Below are positions 10,810 to 22,004 of a stretch of 64,000 bases of DNA, piece after piece. Numbering within the stretch: position 1 is the stretch's first letter; the number at the start of each line of letters is the position of its first letter. A program made the translations under genes and the position numbers. The stretch lies in the NCBI GenBank assembly GCA_029641185.1, contig JAPWGK010000024.1:604768-668767 (forward strand). The letters run 5' to 3'. The notes beneath the pieces are model-generated. The model was not told where the DNA came from. It was given only the letters and a program-made list of their open reading frames with translations, and did no database searches. This stretch comes from Pseudofabraea citricarpa. Taxonomy: Eukaryota; Ascomycota; Leotiomycetes; Helotiales; Dermateaceae.

Positions 10810-12064
10810 TCACTCCGTCTCAACAGTCTCCTTAGCAGCAGCCAGCTCAGCCAGATCCTCTTGCCTAGACTTACTAGACGGATCAAAGAATGGAGCCTCT
10901 CCCACACTGACAGTCCTAACACCAAACCGCTCGCCAAACTCCTCATGATCAAATGTAGCAGTATGGAAAGTCGATCTGTTATCCCAGATAGCTAGATTGC
11001 ACACGAGATTAGTATATCTCCATCGCACCTATGTTGGGGAGGACTTACCAATATCATGCGCGTTCTTCCACTTAAACCTGACTTGCAGATCATGGTTGTC
11101 AACCAGCAAACGCAAGAACCACGAAAGCAAGGCTTTGCTCTCGAGTTCCGTCACGCCATCGACCCTCGCGACGTGGCCGCCGACTGGGAAGATACTCTTC
11201 CAGCCGGAGACGGGATTCGTGCGCACGACGGGATGGACGGCTCTCAATTCCTTGCCGACATTCTCGGGGGCGCCGCGGGGCTTCTCATAGAGCTGGAAGC
11301 CGCCACGCTCGGCGGCCGTGATGAAGCCCGGCTGCTCGAAGGTCGCCGTGAGGGACTCCAGGAACTTCTGGTACGGCGTCGAGATGCGGTCGTAGAGCTC
11401 GTAGCCCGACGCCCAGAGCGTGTCGCCGCCCGTCGTGGGCAGGGTGACGAGCCGCAGGCTGGAGTAGTCGGCTGGCTTGGGCTCGAAGGCGATGTCTGAG
11501 TGCCAGGCGCCGGAATTCTGCTTCTTGTTGCTCGCCGCGAAGGCCCCCTGCAGCTTGGTGTTCAGGTAGAGCTTCTTGTTCAGCTCGCTGTCGATGGTCG
11601 AGATCTCTGGGTCGGTCGATTTGTAGTCTTCGCGCTCCGAATTGAGGATCGGGTGGATGTGCAGACCGGATGTCGATGGCTTGCCGGATAGGAGACCGAT
11701 CTTTTGTATAAGTTCCTTCTGCAAATCTGCTGTGAGGTTGCTTTGGGCACGGAAGAAGACGACGCCTCGCTGCGAGACTGTTGTATTTAATCAGTACGAA
11801 AGTCACCTAGTCGTCAACAAGGTAGGTCTTACTGGTAAGAGCCAATTCTTTTAGCAATTCATCGGCATTAGGAGCTTGTAGCCAGTCGACAAGATTTGCA
11901 GTTGGGAATTCTCGTCCGATGATTGGCGTTACATCGAAAGACTCATACTGATCAAGAACACCAGTACTCTTGACCGGCTTGGTTGTCGACTCTTCTTTGA
12001 GGCCCTTGAGAGGGGTAGTCTGAGGTTGACTTTCTGTCTGGGTTTCGGTAGCGGAAGGAGCCAT
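10810..12064 (-). CDS. TauD/TfdA-family 2-oxoglutarate/Fe(II) dioxygenase (Jlp1-like)
   Basis: Three exons: 12064-11833, 11777-11049 and 10991-10810, all in phase, 380 residues. The fold is that of TauD enzymes, which hydroxylate sulfonates or sulfate esters next to sulfur and release sulfite or sulfate; yeast Jlp1 is the fungal reference. Seen: LISQRGVVFFRAQ near 77, the iron-binding HSD (His170, Asp172) in SGAWHSDIAFEP, TLWAS near 200, and the distal His330 in IWDNRSTFH, followed by arginines (342, 346), one of which should hold 2-oxoglutarate. The N-terminal 45 residues are polar and probably disordered; no signal peptide, so cytosolic. The middle exon is notably GC-rich. Substrate is unknown; xanthine- or alpha-ketoglutarate-linked alternatives in this superfamily are less likely given the neighbours. 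Confidence 0.88.
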
Positions 12065-12712
12065 GATTTTGATTTTTACAGTATCAGAGCTATAAGAATA
12101 TGGAATGTATGTAGAATAGACAAGGCACTTCTTATATCAAGACCTGCTTTCTCTTAATACCTCCTGAACCCCGCACCTGTTGTGCTCTACGGCATCATCA
12201 TGAGTAAAGCACCACGGATATTCCTAACCCCGATGTCTGCAAGCCCAAGTAGATGGATGGATGGATGGTAGGTTGCATGATACCATCAAGCCAACAAGTG
12301 ACGTTTAGCAGCATGGTCAGCTTCATGAGAAATGCCAATCTCCGTCCAATCATGTTCACTGCAGATATCTAACGTGGGGTGTAGCCTTTGGAGCGGCCTT
12401 GCCGCTGAGGAGGCATTGGTGATTGAAGCCCCGGATTACGCCATGTCGCCAGACATGGGACTTGTCGCTTAATCCAAATACTTACGGCATGATTGATGAT
12501 CGCATGTTTTATGATTGATCCGGTTAACCGGCTGTCTTAAATCAATCGCACTCTTCTAATCAGAACAGTTTCGACGATTTGCATATCCCTATCTTTTGTA
12601 TAGCCAAAGCGCTAGTATGGAGAGCGTTCAAAAGACTTTTTGGATCCCAAACTTGTTAAAACCACAAATGCTTATGCTTCGGTCTGATGAAATAGTGTAC
12701 AGTAACAAATAA
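12065..12712. other. intergenic between dioxygenase and arylsulfatase
   Basis: 648 bp between two minus-strand genes, so it holds the dioxygenase promoter and the sulfatase 3' end. It carries an exact CYS3/MetR-type site (12277-12286), a short GATG tandem run at about 12251-12270 and a weaker partial site near 12493. No coding signal. Confidence 0.5.
12277..12286. promoter_or_regulatory. putative CYS3/MetR (sulfur regulator) binding site
   Basis: The bases ATGATACCAT match the palindromic consensus ATGRYRYCAT known for Neurospora CYS3 and Aspergillus MetR bZIP activators of sulfur genes. The site lies 213 bp upstream of the dioxygenase ATG. By composition alone an exact match is expected about once in 65 kb, so finding one in this 648-bp promoter is suggestive, not proof. 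Confidence 0.5.
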
Positions 12713-14702
12713 CTACAACTCGTACTTTACATCGTCGCCAAAGACCAGCCCAGCTGCCTGGGGGCCTTCGCTCTCGATAATATATCCCAGTTCGCACTTG
12801 TCGAAGCTCACCTTCTGCTGGAGCTCCTGTTCATAAAATACATCGAATTTTCCTCCGAGAGCATCGCCAAGAGTCTTGACATCACCTTGAGGGTGTAGAA
12901 CGCTCCAAGGATTTACACATGTAGCCCCCTTACAAGACTTCGTAACCATCAGGAGTGCATCCAAACGTGGGAGAACCTTGCTGAGAGGAAGGTTCATAAT
13001 GCTTGATTCGGGAAGTGATTTAGTTGTTGGATATATATTGTGTATTTGGTGAGGATCGGTCTAAAAAATATTAGTTCAAGTGCCTCAAAGCTCAAGCGTG
13101 CAAGACAAATTACCGTCAGATCGTACAACTCATGCTCATTTGTGCACCAGACCGAGTAAAATAGATTATAGTTCTCCCCAATGACGCGAAGTGCTTTATA
13201 GGTGTTATTTGGACCATAAGCGACTGCAATGAAGCCGAAAATCAGTAACTGCGAGAGAACGATGAATTTCTTTCAGCCACTTACCAAATTTCCCATCGTC
13301 CAATGAAAATTCATAATCCCCTTCTGGGATACTTCTCCCCCAGAATTCAACATTGACGTGTTCTTGCCTCTCAGATTTTGCGTATTCGAGTTGTTTCTGA
13401 GTTAGGGGAATTGCACTCCCGTCGAAATCCCCTCTCAGCTTGATGCCAGCAAGTTCGAATATTGTTGGCACGATGTCAGTATGTGCAGTGACAACACTCG
13501 TCTCCTTGCCAGATGAGATCCCTGGTCCTCTGATGATAAGAGGAACATTGATGTCTTCCTCGAAAGCACACTCCTTTCCGGGAGGCAGACGATGCTGAGA
13601 AATGTGGAAACCGTTATCTGATGTATAGATAACGTAGGTGTTCTCGAGAATACCAAACTTGTCAAGTTTAGCAAAGAGACCGTCAATCATTTCGTCGACA
13701 GCCTGTAGTGCTTGCAACCGGGCTCGGTAGAAATCGTCATTATGCTGAATGACCTTATCGCTCAATTGATCCAGATGCTTAATCCATGATGCTCCACTGG
13801 GCTGTTAATTCATTAGTGGCTAGGCCAATGTAAGAGGAGGACAGTCCTACCTTATCTGGATTGAAGTTGGCCGTTCTCGGTACTTTCACACCAGGGAACA
13901 GATGCTTGTGCCGTTCAGCAGGTATTGGCGCAGTCATGTGAACCTGTCGGAGTTCTTCTGTGGTAAAAGGTGCACTTCTTCCAGCAAAAATGTTTGCACC
14001 GACATTTGAGTGAGGGCCGATGGGCGCCAATGTCAAGAAGAATGGTTTCTCTTCTGCAACAGCCTGGTCCAACAGATCAAAGCCCTTTTCGGCAAGGACA
14101 TCAGTGGAATACTGCCCCTCGTAACTGCGTGGAGGCTCATCATCCTTCTGAAATGTCGCATTCAGATACTCATAGGTAAAAGGATCGAGTAGGAAGTCCG
14201 AAGAAGTCCAACCGGCTGGGTGGGGCGAGTTCCAATTTGCTACGGTATGAGCATTGAAGAGCTTGCCAGTGTAGAAGGTATTATAACCCGCTTCCTGTAG
14301 CCAGACTGGTAGGTAGTTCTGGTTGAAACCCTGTGAGACGAACTTTGGATATCCCCCTACGTGCCCAGATTAGACCTGAGGGAATGCTGAAAATACTGAG
14401 GGACGCCTACCATATGGAGGATGCACATCAGTGACATTGGTGTTGTGGGCATTTCTGCCCGTCCAGAGACTCACTCTTGACGGACAGCAGATGGCTGTTG
14501 TGCAGAAATGTTTCTTGAAGTATGTCCCATGGTCGATGACATGTTTTTTGAGCAGGGGCATGTACTCGACCGACTGCATATGCAGGTCCTGATCATCCGT
14601 CAAGATGACGATGATGTTAGGCCTGGAGGCATCCTGCAGAGGGCTTTGCTCAATTGCAGTTGCGATGGTCGAGAATGCTAAGGTGAGAGGCAGTAATTTC
14701 AT
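12713..14702 (-). CDS. secreted arylsulfatase
   Basis: Five exons: 14702-14411, 14356-13851, 13801-13285, 13223-13114 and 13060-12713, in phase throughout, 590 residues. It hydrolyses sulfate esters. A signal peptide (MKLLPLTLAFSTIATA) is followed by the sulfatase core: NIIVILTDDQD with the metal-binding aspartates 36-37, CCPSR at 72-76 where Cys72 is the residue converted to formylglycine, TGRNAHNTNV, GYNTFYTGK, PFFLTLAPIGPHS, and TSDNGFHISQHRL with the second metal-binding Asp-Asn pair. The C-terminal part has the short beta-domain and a Cys-containing tail usual in fungal arylsulfatases. Several NxS/T sites fit a secreted protein. Fungal members are induced when sulfate is scarce, which agrees with the neighbouring dioxygenase and permease. 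Confidence 0.93.
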
Positions 14703-15456
14703 GTTGATATGCGAGTTGTGTCAATTGGCCGTGTTTTGATTGGTTCGTCCAATGTCACGCTCCGGCAGTTGAATGTCTGATTACTAGTGATAAGGGATAA
14801 ACTTAAACCAATGTCACCATAAAGTCAGCCTCAGTAATTCAATGGATGCCCGATGTAGCAATAATCCATGTCAGGCAGAAGCTTTGCCAATGGAAGATAG
14901 CCGCTCGGTAGGTCGACAAGACGGGAAAAGGAAAAGGGTAGTTTTATGGTATGGCAAGCTGATGTGTGTGTTTTTTCCGTTCTGCAATGGTGTGCTTATG
15001 AGGTTGTATCCCGCCATCTGTCGTTGTCGCCTCGGCCCCGCCATTTTCCCGAAACATTGGCTCTCGCAGGGGCATGTCCTGGGCGCTGGGCACTGGCCTG
15101 GCAGGTCTCACTGTTGACCGTCCGAGGGCCCCGAACTTTAGGTAGAAGCAGAAGAAGAGGCTAAACAGACAAGCTTGCTGAGGCTTGAAATGTGAATTGA
15201 AAGTGATGGGCCTCCTCCCATCCTGACTCTTCACTCTACCGGGCTGTGCTCTCTCTTTATCAGCTCGATTTCTGCTACTTGTGAAGTGCCCGCGGCCTCC
15301 GACCACTCGCCAAGCTGACAGCAGTTTCGAAGCCAGTGGACAGACCTGAGCAGGCTCTGTTTGTGTTTCTATTTCCATCCGCCGCAGCTCAGTATATTAT
15401 GGAGACGCTGAGGACCGCCCTTCGATAATCTAGAAAGGAAGCAAAAGAAAGAAATC
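14703..15456. promoter_or_regulatory. divergent promoter region: arylsulfatase (-) and DHA2 transporter (+)
   Basis: 754 bp between two divergent starts. A 9-of-10 match to the CYS3/MetR consensus (ATGTCACCAT) lies at 14811-14820, 108 bp upstream of the arylsulfatase ATG. CCAAT-like ATTGG motifs occur near 14735 and 14745. The right half is C+T/G rich. Open frames here (14842-15378) are not credible as genes. Confidence 0.4.
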
Positions 15457-17713
15457 ATGCCGGCTCACGATTTGGAGCGCGATACGGCTCAGATAGGCCA
15501 TATCACCAAGCCACACCTGATCTCAGATCGCTCACCATCGCCGGCCGCAAATTCAGAGCGAGCTTCACTGTTGCAGAAAAAGAGGAAGAATGGCTCTTCA
15601 GAGTATGGGAGTACTACGCTCGCCAGCTTAAGTGATGACTCCTCGGCTGAGCCAATAAGTCATGATGGCCCGGAGAAGACGTCCAAAGACGCAATTGCCA
15701 TCATTGGCCTGTTGTTGATTGGTGAGCCTGAGACCGATAAACACCAAGTCGCCTGCTAATAGTCTTGTCACAGGCGTCTTAATAGCAAATGCAGATACAA
15801 CTCTTGTCTTGGCTACTTATGGCACAATCTCGTCAGATTTCTCAGCTTTTGAAAGCGGGAGTTGGTTGACGACCAGCTACTCGCTTGCATCCACTGCCAT
15901 CCAGCCAATCATTGGCAAGATCAGTGATATCTATGGACGCAAGAGTGTCTTGATAGCATCTTATGTTTTGTTTGGCGTCGGCACTGTTGCCTGGTATGTT
16001 TATCTTGCTATGTGACAAATAAATCCTACTAACATTCTGTAGCGGCATTGCACAGTCAATGTGGCAGGTGATTGTTGGGAGAATAATCAGCGGAGTTGGT
16101 TCTGCTGGGATGACAGTGATTGTATCAGTGTTGATTACTGGTATGACTTGCTGATTTTATTATACCTCATTTGTGCTAACCAATCTTAGATCTTGTCCCT
16201 TTGATCCAAGTGGCAGCTTGGAGAAGCTACGTCAATGTCTTTTCAACACTCGGCAGAAGTGTTGGTGGACCAATTGGAGGTCTTTTGGCCGATACAGTCG
16301 GATGGAGATGGTAAGTCATGTATTACTTCTTGAATGATCCTCATGCAGAGTTGTATCTTGATATTTGATGCCTTTTCTTCTTCTCTTTCCCTTTTCAAAA
16401 AAGAAGAGAGAAGAGGGAAAGAATTCCTCAAAGATGATCTTGGTGCAGCAGAATTCAGCAAGCTATAGTGATATCTAAAAACCCAGGCTAACCCATCCGA
16501 TCACATAGGTCATTCATCGGCCAAGGTCCCCTGATTCTCCTTGCCATAGTCCTAGTAGCTCTCAAACTGCCATCCCGCTCATCAACCGATCGGCACCCTC
16601 AGAAAGGAGAGCCGTCTAAACTGCGACGAATAGATTTCGTCGGGGCGTTCCTATTAGCGAGTACTCTCGTTGCACTTCTGGGTGCGCTCTCCATCGGCGG
16701 CCAGAACCTACCATGGTCACACCCCTTAGTGCTGGGTCTCCTGGGGAGTTCCATCGGGCTAGGAGGCTCATTCGTCGTCTATGAAGCACGCTTCGCACTC
16801 GAGCCCGTCTTCCCGCCGTCGTTGATCATGCAGCGCGATGTAGCGACTTCATACGGGATCATGACTCTCCAGATCGCAGCCCAGCTATCAGTGCGTATAT
16901 TCCCTTTCCCCAGCTCAAGAAGAAGAAGAAAGATAGAGAGAAAAAGACTAACACAAAAGCAGATGCTGTTCTCGGTCCCGCTGTACTTTCAAGTGACGCA
17001 GAACGCATCCAACACGACGGCGGGCTCTCACCTGTTCCCCGCCGTGCTGGGCAACACGGTCGGAGGTCTGCTGGCCGGCATGACGATCCAGAAGACCGGA
17101 CGCTACAAGACGCTCGCCGTGCTCGCGCCGCTCGTCTCGTGCATCTCGTATGGGCTGATGGTCTTCCGCTGGCGCGGCGACACGTCGTGGGTCGAGAGCC
17201 TCGAGATCATCCCTGGAGGATTCGGAACCGGCATGGCGGCCGCTGCGATCTTCATCGCCCTGACGAGCAGCGTCGAGCGCGCAGAGGTCGCCGTTGCTAC
17301 GGGCGGCATGTACCTGGCTAGCAGTGTGGGTATGATTGGTGGTATTGCAGTCAGCAGCGCTGTGCAGCAGGGGAGTTTAAGGAGTCTGCTGCTGAGCAGG
17401 CTGAAGGGTCACGGTGCAAAAGAGGTAGGATCTGAATTCCACCGCGCGATAATATGCCTCTGAAACTAATTGTTTGGTTAGATTATTGAGAGTGTTGTGT
17501 CTGACGTTGGAAATGTAAGACGCTTGGACGAACCTGTCAGGCAGATGGTGGTACATGCGTATGTCCAGAGTCTGGAATATAGTCACAGTAAGTTGCATGC
17601 TATGATTTGATAAACCAACACTTTTATTAATGATCAATTTAGTTTTCTCGCTAGCCTGTGCTGTGGGAGCACTCCTGATAGCCCTGACGCTCAGAGAGCA
17701 TCCGTTAAAATAG
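15457..17713 (+). CDS. MFS transporter, DHA2 (14-TM) family, vacuolar basic amino-acid/drug type
   Basis: Eight exons: 15457-15721, 15774-15993, 16043-16140, 16190-16310, 16509-16890, 16963-17424, 17482-17587 and 17643-17713; phases sum to 574 residues. After a polar N-terminus of about 80 residues come GVLIANADTTLVLATYGTIS, the SSWL-like GSWLTTSYSLAS, IGKISDIYGRKSVLI (MFS motif A), GVGSAGMTVIVS, GGPIGGLLADTVGWRW (motif C-like Gly/Pro pattern) and later helices with TAGSHLFPAVLGNTVGGLLA. This pattern is typical of fungal relatives of Vba1-5, Azr1 and siderophore-type DHA2 proteins. These export drugs or load amino acids into the vacuole; substrate is not decidable here. The intron 16311-16508 is long for this locus. 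It is convergent with SAC1, with 261 bp between the stops. Confidence 0.9.
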
Positions 17714-17974
17714 TTAAGAGCAATATTAAAAACTTGAATTAAGCGAAGCAAATAACTTCTAAAGAAGAAAGAAAGTGAGGCCGAGTGCAGCGAGGACTAT
17801 TCAAAGTTCTTGACTCTTATACTGGTATCATACAAGATGCGGTGCTGTCTATTCTAGGCGAGACGAATCTTTCTAAAGCTGGGAAACCCTAATCTCGTTT
17901 GGAGGAACTAAAAAAACAATAAGAACAAGGTCAATCCATATTGAATTGGTTTGATGGAGGAAAAAAGATCCCGC

Positions 17975-20170
17975 TCACTCAATCCTCTTCTTTCCTTCTT
18001 CTGCATTTGTATACCGTGCTGTACTGAGACCACGCTCATGACGAGCTACGAGTGGACCAATGATCTTGTCCTTGCGTACATTGCTAATCGCTTCATTAAG
18101 TCCTTCCGTAGCCCATGGTCTTGGGTTAAGTTTCGGCCAGTTGACCTATAAAACCTTTAGTATCACAAGTTATCCTAAAACGGAAGAGGACTTACAAATA
18201 ACATGCCGTTGGCGAAGATGAAATTTAAGCACCAACAGCCAACCAAAAACCAGAAAAGAATGAAGATCCGAACTGGCAGCACTGCTGCATCCGGCATTCT
18301 TCGAGTAAAGGTACCAACAAGTACAAAGAAAAAGCTGAATGCAAGGATATAAGGTATTGCTTGCACCAGCAGCGGACGACGATCAACAAAGACGTGACTG
18401 CTACTGTGTGATGGAAGATAGTAACCAAGGAAAAGATCAAAAGAATCTTGTTTCGGTCCATCCATGAAGTTGTTCTTGGCAAATCTCGTGATCGAGTTCC
18501 GCAGGTCTTGGAGTGCTCCGGCCTTTGTGCGGACGCCAGTGCGAGTGAAATCTGTTTTCAGGGCTCCAGTGCCTGAGTAAGATTTAGATACTACATCGGC
18601 GTTATCTGCCCAAAGCTTCCGGAAGAGTACTTCAAATGCCGGATCTGCTTCAGTGAAAGTTTGGCCACGCTGGAGAATACCCAAGTCCGTGAGTTGTCTG
18701 TTTAGAGTCCATCTTGCAAGCATGCTTTGTACAACATTTGTACGGTCCAAGCAGTCCATGCAATTTGTACGAACAACGCTCGTCTGATGATTACGGACTT
18801 CAAGGCGGCCTTGAGAGTCTGCTGGCATATCCACACCTCGGAAGTACTGCTGCTTCTCAAGCCCATCATGTAGCTGATCAAGTAATAGCTGTGCACGATG
18901 CCACTGAAGACCCTTTGTCTCGTTATGGAAATCGAAGTATACATAATGCAGCCTGTCAAATTCCTGTCGGCGACTGCTAGACTCAACGACTCGAAATTTT
19001 TCATCAGAAATGCTATCTTGTTGAGTGCCTTCCTTGGGAGATGACACAAGTAGCTTAACCATCTGTTCATATGCCTCTTTGACTCTGACCTCACGTCCTT
19101 TCTGATTTACCAGATTGACAAGGTAATTATCACCATAAAGACGGATCTGTTCCGAGAAGTGGGCTCTAGCTGCTGAGACAGCTGTTTCCACACCCCGAAT
19201 TTGGAGCCTTGGTGTATACTTTAGAGTGTTCACCTCCGCCCAGTACACTGGGACACTGCCCCTGGTTTGAACGTAGGCCATGATCTGCACCTCTTTGCCA
19301 TCAGACCCGCCTACCTTTCCATTTTGCATTCCTCCCCCGCCAGCAAATCCACCCAGGCCAATTGTGCTATCATTCAGGACAATAACTTGTTCCGTTTCAT
19401 TGAAATTGGAAACATTTCCTTCTTCGTCGATTCCTCGCGAAAAGTACCTCGTTCCAGCACGATGTCTAGATCTTCTAGTTATGAGTGCAATGGTCATTGG
19501 GGTAGCTCCAACAGCTGTAGATGTAATTTCCAACATGCCAAAGATCACTGGAAGGATATATGCATCGACTCCAGGCTGCTGTCCGTGTTGTTGGCGAGAG
19601 CCTGATGTTCGAAAGTCGATTAGATCGGACTGAACAAATTTATTCCAGAAGAAACGGTCATCTGCCCTCTTCCACAATGGCTGGGAAATATCGATTTGTG
19701 CTTGACGTTGGAATGAATTTGTGATGTCACAAGAATAAGAAAAGTACATTGGTCCAGACTTAATGAAAGTCTTCAATAAGGACAAATAGGTGTCTTCGTC
19801 TTGGTCGTGGAGTGGCCTTTCTCGTAGGGGGAGGAATTCGGTCGAAATGACTCTGTATATCATATGCCCTTTAAGTCTTCCCATCGGTTGTGCTTTTGTG
19901 ATAACAATTATGTACTTGTCTGGCAAGGGTTAGTGGAAATCCTTAGTTGAAGGGATACATAACGTTACCCAATCTCAGCTTGACCATTCCTAAGATACCC
20001 GCAATGCTGGATACGCGTTTTCCTCCCAGCAGAGCTCCATCGTTGAGTCGCAAATCCCCTGTTGGTCGGTCTACAACCAGCGTCGGCGATGAGGGTGACG
20101 ATGGCGATGTAAATGCATAATGGGACGTTGAGGCGTGCACATTGATATCTCGAAATGGTAATGAAGCCAT
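17975..20170 (-). CDS. SAC1: SAC1 phosphoinositide phosphatase
   Basis: Three exons: 20170-19969, 19919-18196 and 18145-17975, 698 residues in phase. The Sac domain carries the catalytic CX5R motif CMDCLDRT (Cys454, Arg460) inside RTNCMDCLDRTNVVQ. Upstream are GMLEITS, ARAHFSEQ and the FDFHNETKGLQW block typical of Sac1. Two C-terminal hydrophobic segments (about 584-605 and 614-642) anchor the protein in the ER/Golgi membrane, as in yeast Sac1, where it dephosphorylates PI4P. A Gly-rich insertion (around 255-275) looks disordered. The last exon adds a conserved cytoplasmic tail (VNWPKLNPRPW), so the long open frame alone would miss the true C-terminus. It shares a promoter with the Rab5 gene. 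Confidence 0.96.
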
Positions 20171-20528
20171 GACTCAAATGTAAGTTGAGACTTGCGACAG
20201 AATTGAGGCGCGAAGTGAGTGAAGCTGTTCAGGCAAACATGCACAATACAGTACTAGCTGTTCAATGAGCTTGTCCAGTGGCGCCTTCTGGCAACGCGGA
20301 GCCTCGTCATATTAGCTGGCACGTGATTCTCATCTAGCCTGAAGCAGTACCATCCGCCGCCGCCATCATCATCCCCAACTTCAACTTTCTTGTCAAGCTC
20401 AACACCGGATCTTGATTACCCGCTCGATCCTATCCTTCCGTTGCGCATACGATCCGACACTCTCTCCGATCTCAAGACGAAGCACCCCTTCATTCTATAA
20501 GTCGACCTTCTCCCTCAAACCATCCAAT
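20171..20528. promoter_or_regulatory. bidirectional promoter of SAC1 and Rab5
   Basis: 358 bp separate the two start codons, so both core promoters and 5' leaders must fit here. A CACGTG E-box core lies at 20320-20325, nearly central. Pyrimidine-rich stretches follow on the Rab5 side (20380-20520), as is common upstream of fungal housekeeping starts. Confidence 0.5.
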
Positions 20529-21426
20529 ATGGCTGCTCGAGGTCCACCAGGCTCCCGCGCCGGGAACTCGAGATTCGCACAATTCAAGCTGGTGTTACTG
20601 GGTACGTAATTAACTTGCTATCAAATAGTATGAAATAACATGCAGAACTCATGCTGATGTTATCCTCTAGGTGAATCTGCTGTCGGAAAGGTACAGTTCA
20701 GCTTCAGCGATACGAAGGCCAGGCCTCGGTACTGATATGACATGAGTTAGAGCTCTCTAGTACTCCGATTTGTCAAGGATCAATTCGATGACTACCGTGA
20801 ATCAACTATCGGTAGGTTTATTCTATTTGTGGTGATAAATCATCATTGCTCATGACCAAACAGGCGCCGCCTTCCTCACACAAACGATTTCCCTCGATGA
20901 TAGCACCACAGTCAAGTTTGAGATTTGGGATACTGCAGGGCAGGAGAGATACAAGTCCCTTGCACCCATGTATTATCGGAATGCCAACTGCGCAGTTGTG
21001 GTCTACGACATCACCCAAGCTGTGAGTTTCCAGGAGAACCAGGACATGGCACCTGGGGTTTTGCTAATATGTATCTAGTCATCACTGGACAAGGCAAAGG
21101 CTTGGGTAAAGGAGCTTCAGAGACAGGCAAATGAGAACATCATAATCGCTCTAGCCGGAAACAAACTCGACTTGGTCACCGACCAGCCAGACAAACGTGC
21201 TATCACCACCGCCGACGCTGAAGCGTACGCACGAGAAGCCGGTTTATTGTTCTTCGAGACCTCAGCCAAGACGTCCGAGAACGTCAGAGAATTGTTCACC
21301 GCGATTGCAAAGAAGCTACCCCTCGATCAAGCAGGACCAAGGAACCCGAGAGCTGGTCCAAGAGCTGGTGTAGATCTTCGACCTGAGGCGCCAGGAACAC
21401 AAGGGGCAGGTGCGTGTAGTTGTTAG
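20529..21426 (+). CDS. Rab5-type small GTPase (Vps21/Ypt51 homologue)
   Basis: Five exons: 20529-20601, 20671-20690, 20751-20811, 20864-21021 and 21079-21426, giving 219 residues. All GTPase motifs are present: P-loop GESAVGKS (25-32), switch-I Thr50 in YRESTIG, WDTAGQE (73-79), NKLD (132-135) and ETSAK (164-168). The C-terminus ends CSC, a double-geranylgeranylation signal. Switch I and AAFLTQT are characteristic of Rab5, which directs early endosome fusion together with PI3P effectors. Exon 2 is only 20 nt and the P-loop is split over three exons. The ATG context (AATATGGC) and the conserved spacing to the P-loop support the start. Confidence 0.96.
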
Positions 21427-22004
21427 AGTATCGGCGGGATCAGTTGGCATATTGGGAGGGGAAATCCCCGAAGGACATGTGCCATTCCATCAGGACCTTA
21501 CGAACAGTCGTCTTTTCGACCAATTCTGCTCGCTTGGCTGGGCAATAGCAGCGTCATAGCGGTCGCTCTGGCTTTTATGGGAGCGCATTTTAATACCTTG
21601 ATTTTCTCTTAGTTCTCATCATCGGACTGGTTGTAGCAGGTTTCTTCCCTGCAAGGCGTGCGAGGCTCTTTTTCTGTATCGTTCTGCGGCATTTGGGTGT
21701 ATGATATGCAATAGAACACTTTAAATGATTGTATGATGTCACTTTTGGATTTCCATATGCTTGAAAGTTGCCACGTAATTATAAATATCAATCATACAAC
21801 GTAGCTGTGTAGCGTTGGCGGGTATATCAACTGTTCCCCAACCGGTCGTAGCCTTGCTGATAGGTAGCAGCCGGGGCATTTCGAAATCGCTTGGCACCAG
21901 AGCTTGCGGGTGCGAGGCCGGGAACTCCAACTTTTCCTGGAAGACGACGACGCGCCCTTCACAACAACCCTCCCACAACTTTTTGTCGCTCAACGCAGCC
22001 CGTC
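21427..22004. other. intergenic between Rab5 and MIC60
   Basis: 578 bp in a tandem plus-strand arrangement: the Rab5 3' untranslated region followed by the MIC60 promoter. A small minus-strand open frame (21609-21993) has no recognisable product. Confidence 0.45.

Noticed and set aside
10269..10952. 227-residue minus-strand open frame
   Set aside because: It overlaps the last exon of the dioxygenase in another frame, starts inside it, and shows no domain; probably chance or read-through of the 3' region.
11056..11499. 147-residue GC-rich antisense frame in the dioxygenase
   Set aside because: High-GC codon shadow; the opposite strand carries the iron-binding motifs.
12251..12270. GATG tandem run
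   Set aside because: Only four or five units of a common microsatellite; no sign of function beyond chance.
16370..16430. Possible hairpin in the long intron of the DHA2 transporter
   Set aside because: Only a mirror-like pyrimidine/purine run with about 7 bp of true pairing; not convincing as a structured RNA.
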